From positions 58,861 through 122,860 of the forward strand of contig CAUYUJ010014277.1 of the NCBI GenBank assembly GCA_963575745.1: DNA of 64,000 nucleotides. The letters are read 5' to 3'. The translations under genes and the position numbers were made by a program. This stretch comes from Prorocentrum cordatum. Lineage: Eukaryota > Sar > Dinophyceae > Prorocentrales > Prorocentraceae. The notes beneath the pieces were generated by a model, which did not search any database, had not been told where the DNA came from, and saw only the letters and a list, made by a program, of their open reading frames with translations. The first letter of the stretch is position 1. Each line of letters begins with the position of its first letter. This document shows positions 56,296-64,000 of the stretch, one piece after another.

Positions 56296-57680
56296 GGAAG
56301 GCATCCTCGATGGACCAGCGCTCCGAACGTTCCACTCGAATCTGCGGAAGGCATCCTGGATGGAGTCCAGCGTGGGCTTTGCCAAGAGCAAATGGTGGTT
56401 TACCATCGGGGACTTCTCGGCCCCCTCGCGGGGGAGGTCGCGCCCGAACGCGGCGCTGCCCGCGAGCGCCTTCACCGCGCGGGTGCCCGCGGGCGCAGCC
56501 CCCCGCTGCAGGGAGCTCAAGTCCGCCAGCCCAAACAGGGGCATCCAGCGTGCTGCTTTGCGGCGCCCGTGAAGGTGGAGGCGACGATTGAGGGTCGACG
56601 ATCCGCGTCGACGTCGACGGGGAGGAGACGAGCGCGAGGACGGGAACGGAGACGAATACGACACGGAAGAGCAAGGGTAGGAGAGGCGATCGATCGTGAC
56701 CACTGCAACGGCGACGAGAACGGCCCCGACCAACGATCGGATATCGGGATCGACGTCGATCGAAACCACGCCAAGGAGGACTGAGCAGCATGAGGGCGAG
56801 GTGCACGAGGGGGAAAGCAAGTGACGAGAGGGTTGGGGGAAACGAGAGTGGGAGGAACGGGGAAGGGGGGGGGGCGAAATTGATGCCAAACAAGCTGCCA
56901 GGGGTGGTGCCGAGAGGCCGGCGGGAGACAAGCGGGTGAGCAGTGCGAATAGGTGAAGGCGGGACGGGTTGATGAGGAGAAAGGGGGGGAGTTGCACGAG
57001 GGCTTGGGTGGGCAGTGGCAGGGGCAAGAGGAGCTGCAGGATAAACCGACGACGGGCGAAGGGCGGATGTGGAGGAAGAGGTTGGCGCGGCGGAAGTGGC
57101 AGAAGCCTCGAGGAACCTCGAGGACGTCGGAGTCAGGAAACTCCAAGCGCGGCATGGCCAATAATGCCAGCGCTCTGCACGAAACCAGGACGGACGAGAT
57201 AGTCTCGTTAGCCTCCTCGGGATAGGGGTCCCGCAGCGCCCCGAACTTCTGAGCGGCAATGTCCGCGGCCTCAGCCACGCGGTTGAAGCCGATCTTCTCG
57301 TCCAGGATGAGGGGCGCGAGGGGCGTCTCCACGTGGAGCTGCTTCAACAGCAGTAGGAAGTCAGCTCCATCAGCGCCGCAGGTCTTCAAGAGGGGCTTCG
57401 TCGCGTCGAACTCGCCATTCGCTTCGATGGGTGGCGGCTCAGGGATGGCGCGCAGCTCGCTTATGGCTAGCTGGCGCCCCGTCTCGTTCACGGCATCGTT
57501 GACATCCTGGGCCTTGATGGCAGCCATCCGATGCACCGCGGGGTCGTTGGTGATCAGCGGTCGCTCGGAATCCGAGCCGACGTTGTCGATCGCAGCCGTG
57601 CGCTCGTCGGGCTCGAGGGTCAGCGCGCTGTCCTCCTTCAGCTTTTTCCATGCGACAACTCTGCGGAGGTGGATCGTCAT
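56296..57680 (-). CDS. Hypothetical protein, truncated at duplication edge
   Basis: Exon 1 starts at ATG 57,680 (MTIHLRRVVAWKKLKEDSAL) and stays well composed through AAIKAQDVNDAVNETGRQLA, LLKTCGADGADFLLLLKQLH and IGFNRVAEAADIAAQKFGAL to PRLEFPDSDVLEVPRGF near 57,110. A pyrimidine-rich presumed intron follows (about 57,100-56,575). Exon 2 reads PLFGLADLSSLQRGAAPAG, SPMVNHHLLLAKPTLDSIQD and RRFEWNVRSAG, then runs into the duplicated block at 56,295 without a stop. The protein is probably soluble and alpha-helical, with no named family recognised. The 3' end appears to have been lost at the junction. Confidence 0.55.
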
Positions 57681-57755
57681 GATGGAGACTTCGGAAGCAT
57701 ACCTCTTGTCCGTTGGGTTCTTCTCAGAAGAAGTCTTCGTAATCGTTAGGCTGGG

Positions 57756-59361
57756 TTATGCCTGGTGCTCTGGCGCGCCGAGGGGTGCGCCGCGCAATAT
57801 CTGCATGGGCTGCAGCTGGCTGGTCCAATAGTCGGTCTTGGTGGTGGTCACCGGCGCGGCGTCGGCACCCTCGTCCTCCTCGCCCATGGCAGAAACCCCC
57901 GCGTGGCTCAGGACCGCCCCGGGGGCCCCGCGTCGGAGCGGGGGCCCCCAGTGCCACCTGCGTCTGTGGAAGCTGGTCGCTCGAGGAGGCTGCAGCGGAA
58001 GTGCTGCGGCCCAGCGTGATCCCCTTCTTGGCAATCTGCGGGGGCGGGGCCCCTGTGGTTGACCTCTGCGACCCGTCGGCCCCGCGGACGACTGGCGCGT
58101 TGGCCTCGCCAGGGGGGTCGACGACGCCAGTCTGCCAAGATGGGGGCAGCATCGCACTTGGCAGACCTTCGCGAGGCACGGCGCTCGCGCCAGTCTGTCC
58201 GTCGAGAGGCGCCGCGAACTGGGTCCGCGGCCAGGTCGCCCGAGACTCCCGCGGCAGGTTGGCGTTGAGCTTGTCAGAGCGGACACAGAGCATGTAGTCG
58301 TGCAAAAACTTGCCCTGCTGCTCGAAGACGCGGGGTTCGGGTTCGAGCAGGTGTCGTTTCCGATCCGCCCCGGTCGTAGTGGCGAGCTTCGCCGCGGGGT
58401 AGGGCAGCTGCCCCGCCAAGTTGACGCAGCAGTATTCGATCATCTCTTCGCCGCCCTCCAAGTTCGGCAGCCGAAGGCGCCTCGGTCCGTCAGTCTTCAC
58501 GTCCGAACCCGTCGCGTCAGAGCATTGCGAATGCGTCATCCAGACTGCCTTTGGGAACTCGATCTGGATGAAATTGTCGTCGCATTCGCCCGCCGACTCC
58601 TTCGCGAAGCCGGACTGATCCACAGTCTCTGAGGCACTGATTCTCTCAATCGCGTTGCCCGCCTCATCCGCGAAGCGGTTGTCAGCCTTGTAAGTCTTCT
58701 CAGAGACGCCCCGCGGCATCCAGGACAAGTGATTCTGCTGGAACAAGAAGTGGTCAATGCTGGCTGGGCCGACTGGCTGGTCGCCGTGCCCAGTGGGCTT
58801 CGAACCCTTCTTCGCCCCGATGATCGTCGGGCTTCGGGCGATTAAAGCAAACGAGGAAAAGGAGGAGGACTTCGAGGTGATAAGGGGGCAACCAGCACAG
58901 GGGCGAGGAGGAGGAGGATGGGGGCAGGATAAGGGAGACCAGGTGAGGGGGGAAAAGGAGGACGAGGGCGAGAGGGGCGCCGCGGAGGATGAGGAGAGGG
59001 GGGGGGGGGGACAAACGAGAAGGATAAGGTAGCGTCGGGTCGCAGTCCCACCCCAGCTGTCGACGGCGTCACTCTTGGAGCCGCGCGCGTCGCAGGTGCA
59101 AACCGAGCCCCGGGAAACGGTGACATCCACCTCCAGCTCGGGGGCCGCGAGGACTGAGCGGGCGTTCTCGATCTCCTGTCCTGCCGTTTGTTTTGAAGCC
59201 AAGGTCGGGCCCCTCCTTTTCTGTTTGGCCAGCTTGCTATGGTTTGGATTGGCCCGCCGCGGCCGCGACCGTCGCCGCGCCCGCTGTTGGGCGGCGCGCC
59301 GCGGCCGCGCCTTCCCGTCGGCGCGGCGCCGCTGGCAGCGCGGGGCAAAACTGATCCACAC
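57756..59361 (-). CDS. Hypothetical protein, duplicated gene copy B
   Basis: This is the partner of the gene at 51,158-52,975, with the same exon-intron layout: exon 1 from ATG 59,361, pyrimidine-rich presumed intron about 59,028-58,840, exon 2 with NRFADEAGNAIERISASE, LEGGEEMIEYCCVNLAGQL and HDYMLCVRSDKLN. Substitutions versus copy A are partly conservative (KANN to KADN, HPAAKLAAAT to YPAAKLATTT). A 7-bp deletion relative to copy A alters the frame before GAVLSHAGVSAMGEEDEGAD and TTTKTDY. The tail then diverges completely at 57,828 (WTSQLQPMQILRGAPLGAPE) and stops at 57,756. No function is assigned. Confidence 0.55.
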
Positions 59362-62300
59362 ATGATGGGGGCCCCGACTCTCTTTCGGAGGAGGCGCGGC
59401 GGCGGCGCCCGCAACCCGGCGTGCGCGGGCAGGTCTCGCCAGAAAACCGTGACCTCATGGGTGTGGCATGTATGGGATTGCGCCCGAGTGGCCACTATGT
59501 GCACCTGCCAACCAATCAGCGCGTTGTGAACACCTGACAATTTGAATTTCCATGCCCCGAAGAGCCCCGAGCTACTGAATGGTGGGGGAGGGGCTGATAC
59601 AGCATGCTCCCAAACGTCCACTTCTAAGATCCTCAGTGGGGAGCTGAACACAATGCAGCAAAGGCACACTGAGAGTCTGAATTGGCACCAAGAAAGACGA
59701 TGGGGAGATTTCAAGATGGAAGGGTTGAGCGATTGTATATCAATCGGCGGGCGGACCAATTGTCACGAGCGACATGCAAGCAACTGGGGGCCGAGCCGTC
59801 GCAGAAACGAGCCCACAAACAGAGCGCGCCTACGCAGAATTGCGGCAAAACCACGTGCGCCTCCGCATTTGCACGCAGGGGCGTTGAACGCATGGGTGCT
59901 GGGACGCGGCGTTGGATTGGCGCGGTGCACCGTTTCGCCGTTGCTCGGCGCTAACATGCACTGGCGCACCGTTTAGGCTGAATTGCGGGCGCCGTCGCAA
60001 GGGCCAGATCGTGCTGCGCATGCGAAGCCGAAGTACCGATGCTACGACGCGGGCCCGCAAGAAAAGGGCAGGGGCCCATGAAAACGTCAAGGACGCACGC
60101 GGTCTGGAACGAGCTGCTGGAGGACGCCGCAATCGGTGGAGCCACCGGTGTCGCGTGGAAGCTGTGGTCAGCAAGCGATGCTGGCAGTGGCAGGCGGGTT
60201 CTTGGTGGAATGGCTAACTGCGGCGTTTGGGAAGGTCTCGTGGACGGCGCGTGTACGACGTCAGTCTGCGAGGAAATATCATCGCAGCGCTCATGGTTGC
60301 AGTTGGCCGTGGGCGGTGGATGTATGATGCTAATGTCGCGCGCGGCGCTGCGCGCCCATCGGCGTTGGCGGTAGGAATTCGGCACCATCGCGGGTCAACG
60401 ATGTGCTCGCCATGGAGCGCAACAGCGGCGCTGGAACCACCGCCAGGGCGGTCGGGCGCGGCGTAGCGGGCCGACGGGCGTCAACCCTGATTCCCGATGT
60501 GGTCGCGAACGTTGCGGGCAATGGAGATGGCAATTGCGCGTGGACGTCGCTCCCGTTCTATTGAGTTGTTCGATGCGGACGGCGGCGCCCTTGCGGCGTC
60601 GTCTGAATAGGCGCGGCGAGTCGGGCGCTGCCTCAAGCGTAAAATAACGCCACATCCCCCCTTTGAGCCAAAGCGTTTTCTTGGTTGAGCGGTCAACGCA
60701 CGGCGCGCCCCAAGGGCGAGGATGAACCGTAGCGCGGCAGGTCGATCGATGCGCTGGCAGCGAGACACACCCTCGTCGGCGCGGCGGGCGTCCGAGCGAC
60801 GAGCAGCGCGCGGAAAAGGAGGGGCTGCGCCGACGAGGTGAGAAGCAGTTCCCCCTCCAACAGCGCAGCGCTGAATCTGGCGAGCACGTCGCAGTTGCAC
60901 CGCCCATGTATTTTGACGCGGGCGCGGGCGCCTTCCCCGTCGGGGATTGCGAGCGCCTCGCTCGAATCGGCGCGCGGTGGGCCTTGCGCGCGCGAGCTGG
61001 GTTTGGACAAGCGCGCCTACATGTCCCGAAAGCATTCGCTTTATGGAAGCTGGCTTCTCGGCGCGCTGATGCACGGCCACCGTCGCGCTCGCGCAGCGGG
61101 CGCAGCGATGCCCATGACACTTTCCAGGCGGGCCCTGGACGTCATGGGGCGCGCCAGTTTCCGCGGCGCGGAGCGCCGCCTTCGCGACCATGTCCGCCAG
61201 GCGCGCGCTGAACATCGGCGGGCTCCTGTTGGGCCAAGGGCCCAAACCAAAGCGAGCGAACATGCCGCTCGGCGGAATTGCGCGCGTGGCCGCAGCATTG
61301 CAGATCGCCGACGCGGCGTTCCACGTGCACGCAACGCGTTCTCTCGATGGCGGCGCGGCCCGACGCGCAAGCGCCGCCCCGGAGGGTTGCGCTGCGCTTG
61401 CGCGAAACCGTGGACGCGCTGCGGGCGCGCTTCGCACGAAGCGAGGCGCTGCGCGCACGCGCGGTTTCCGAGCTCCCACCGCTCGGCTCCGCACGCGCGA
61501 TGCTGGCGCGTCTGCGCGGCGAGGCGCTCGCCCGAGCGAGGGCGCGCCGCTTGGGCAATGGTCGCAGGGCGCGCCTCGGAGCGCAGTCGCCGCGCCGCGC
61601 CAGCCGCGGCGCGCTGCGCTGGGGGGCGCGGACCGCGCAGACCTGGGAAGTGGCGCGGGATGCCTTGGCGCGCTGAGCTGCGCGCGCGGCTCGGCCCGCG
61701 CGTTCGAGGTGGGCGCCAGGTGCCCTTTGAATTGTGAGCGGGCGCGCGAACTTAGATTTCGGCGGCATTGCGTTGCTTGTGCGGCGCGGCAGAGTTGCGC
61801 CCGTGGCCCGCGAGGCGCCGCTGGCGCCATCTCGTGCATTGATTGTCCCGCGCGGCCCAAGCGACGCGCGCGGCTCGGCCGGAATGGCGCTGCGAGGTTT
61901 GCTTCGCAATGCCCCGCGCGCCTGGCAACGCAGACAGGCGGCAATTGGCGGCTCTGCGTTCGCGCGTGGCGCCGCGAGCGGCAGGCGCTGCAAGGGCGGG
62001 GGGGGGGGTGGCGCAGGGCTACTGCGGCGAACGTCGGGCGCGTCGCAGCAACGCGCGGTTCGGCGAGGCGCTGTGCAACGACGCGCCTGTGTAGCGGATC
62101 GTCGCGTCATGGTCGCAGCGCCGAGCACGGCCATGGGCGTGGAGAGGGATAGCGCCGCGGCACGCGCGTCAGGCGCTGAGACCGCGTCGAACACCCACCG
62201 ATGTCTCATGGCAGGCGCCGCGCCGCGAACCAGACGAGAATTCCATCGCTGCCAAGTGCGGCCCAGCGACTTCGGAGTTGGCGCCGAACGCCGTCGCGGG

Positions 62301-62685
62301 GTCGCCCCGACCACGTCGACGCGGAGACAGAACGCCTGAGGATCGCGATAGGCTCGCTCTGAGCAGAAGCTGGCCGCGCGAAAGCCACCCTGGGCCCCGA
62401 CCACGTTGGCGCGAGGCCGCTGGGGGGGGCGACTTAGACCGCGCATGAAAATTGAAGCAGCCTGTGCTCGGTCGGCCTTCGACCGAACATAGTGGCCCGC
62501 GGCGCGCGCTCGGCTGGCGCAGTGGAAGGCGGTCGGCGAACCGCCAGGCCGCCGCGGTGCGATTCACAGCGTGCAGCTGGCACAATTCGCACCAACCGCG
62601 CGGCGCGCCGCGATTGCCGCGAAGTTGAGCACGCGGCGGCGCGGCGCACGCTGGCGCCGCCGCCGATCACGCGGCCCTGGAAAGG
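57828..62685. repeat. 4.86-kb direct duplication, copy B
   Basis: The match to 51,435-56,295 begins at ATAGTCGGTCTTGGTGGTGG and ends at GCGGCCCTGGAAAGG. Beyond 62,685 the same CpG-rich type of DNA continues, whereas copy A is abruptly joined to a different gene. Copy B therefore looks like the native context on the right side. Confidence 0.95.
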
Positions 62686-64000
62686 GCGGCGCACGCGGCG
62701 CGCGCAATGCGCGGTCGGCGGCTGCGCGCGGCACGTGGCGTGATATAGGCCCCGCAACAACGCCGTTGAATGCGCGTCGGCGGGCGAGGGCCGCGCGCGG
62801 CGACTCGCCGCCCATGGCCGCGTGGAGCAAGATGACGGCGTGAACGGTCGCGCGTTTTGGCGCGTTCGACACTCGCATGGCGCGCGATGGCTTCGCGATC
62901 GCGCAGCGGTATGGCCCGCGGACGCAATCGATCACGCCGGAGAGAGCGAGGTTGCGATTCGGCAGCGCGGACGAGCGTAGAAATATGTTCAGGTTGGCGC
63001 GATGCGCGCATTGTATATCTCCGCCACTCCTGCGCGAGCGTGGAGGGCGCGCGCTTCTGGTTGCCAAGCTAACGCCGCGAAGGAGCGGTGGCGGCGCTGG
63101 GCCCATTGTCGCGCGACAGGGCCCGACGACGCGAGAACCCTGCCCAATCCCGCATGGAGGGCGTTAAGGCGGGCGCCGAGCTGGCGGCGAACGCGCGAAT
63201 GCAAGCGGCCCCTGTCAACCCGCACTTGCCAGCGACTCCTCGCGCGTCGCTGCAGGAGCGCCACCGCGCGCGCTTGGTCCAAGGACCGCAGACCGCGGCT
63301 CCGCGCCACTGGGCGTTCCGCCGATGGCCCGAGACGCGCGGGCAAGCCGCTGCGCCCGCGACCGGCGCCATGGGGGAGTTCGGTCGCCGACGGGGCGCCC
63401 GCGCGCCGGCATTGCGCGCGCGCGCCGAAGGGTGCGCGACGCCGCAGAGCGCGACCGCCTCGCAAATGACGCGTCGGGCAACGCGCGAATTTGGCGAGCG
63501 CGCGCCATTGCCTTTCCCGATCTGCCATCCTCATCGCGGCGCGCCGCGCTACGACCGATCACCGAGCGAACCCGCGGTGCCTCCAATAGAGCACGCGTTG
63601 CACCGCCGCGGCGGCATTGCGCGACCGCGCGAGCTCGGGCGCGGCGGGCGCCGACTCATCGCGGGGCGAGGTGTGCACCGCAAAACCAATTACAGTTTCA
63701 ATTGAGTGCGCCACCCGCCACGCCGAGACATCGCGGGCCCCGCAAGGTCGGGTGTCATTGGGGAGGCCCGCTGCCCGACGTGCGCCACGCACGCTTCAGC
63801 AGCCACTGCGAAGGGCCCGACGGCCGAGGCCATGCGCCGAAGAGGGCGCGAAGGGCGCCGTAGCCGACGACTTGCGATCTTGCGCGCGCGGGCGACGGAG
63901 GCGTGGATCGCGCGGGCGCGCGTCGGATCGGCGCGACGACGGATGAGCAAGGTTTCCGCGGCGGCTGCGTTGCGCGCGCCGCGGGGCGATGCGCTGACGG
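59530..64000. other. CpG-rich stretch, no supportable gene
   Basis: The non-coding part of copy B and its continuation to the window end have the same GCGC/CGCG-heavy composition, open in every frame on both strands. I see no domain, repeat array or RNA gene. Confidence 0.55.

Overview
The window looks like nuclear DNA of a GC-rich protist with a very repeat-rich genome. A dinoflagellate is the best guess. The support is indirect: long microsatellites and minisatellites cover much of the window, the few gene-like stretches resemble the anonymous repeated proteins common in dinoflagellate genomes, introns are pyrimidine-rich, and there is a 100-N scaffold gap (33,631-33,730). I see no prokaryotic operon, no rRNA or tRNA gene that I trust, no CRISPR array and no spliced-leader sequence.

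Layout. 1-17.3 kb is almost all non-coding repeat: three clusters of a ~115-bp CCCGAGTTA-rich tandem repeat, a ~670-bp (GTA)n tract, a ~42-bp minisatellite of ~2.5 kb, a ~72-bp repeat array, and several short foldback or terminal-inverted-repeat elements, including a three-copy Tc1/mariner-like MITE family. 17.4-25.8 kb carries a run of plus-strand gene remnants, most interrupted by in-frame stops and frameshifts, ending in a DDE-type (CACTA/TNP2-like) transposase pseudogene. 25.8-31.9 kb is again repeat-dominated, with one doubtful coding stretch near 30.6-31.1 kb. 31.9-33.6 kb is a broken minus-strand gene running into the assembly gap, followed by a 100-bp satellite (33.7-35.4 kb).

35.4-48.2 kb is the most informative part: a ~12.8-kb minus-strand Helitron (rolling-circle transposon) coding region. 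Read 5' to 3' on the minus strand it holds a 51-bp coding minisatellite, an OTU-like cysteine-protease candidate, a C2H2 finger, a DUF6570-like region, the HUH Rep nuclease, a PIF1-type helicase, and eight tandem CxxC...CxxC fingers. It is split into three long open frames by about four single-base frame changes, yet it has almost no internal stops, so the copy is young or the breaks are assembly errors. A 3 x 31-bp array of stem-loops lies just outside its 5' side.

48.6-64 kb is dominated by a 4.86-kb direct duplication (51,435-56,295 and 57,828-62,685). Its left breakpoint falls inside a gene, so the two copies have different C-termini. A separate gene fragment sits in the 1.5-kb spacer and is cut at the duplication edge. 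The rest of 53.6-56.3 and 60-64 kb is CpG-rich DNA in which every frame is open and no gene can be supported.

All family assignments come from reading motifs by eye. No database search was possible.
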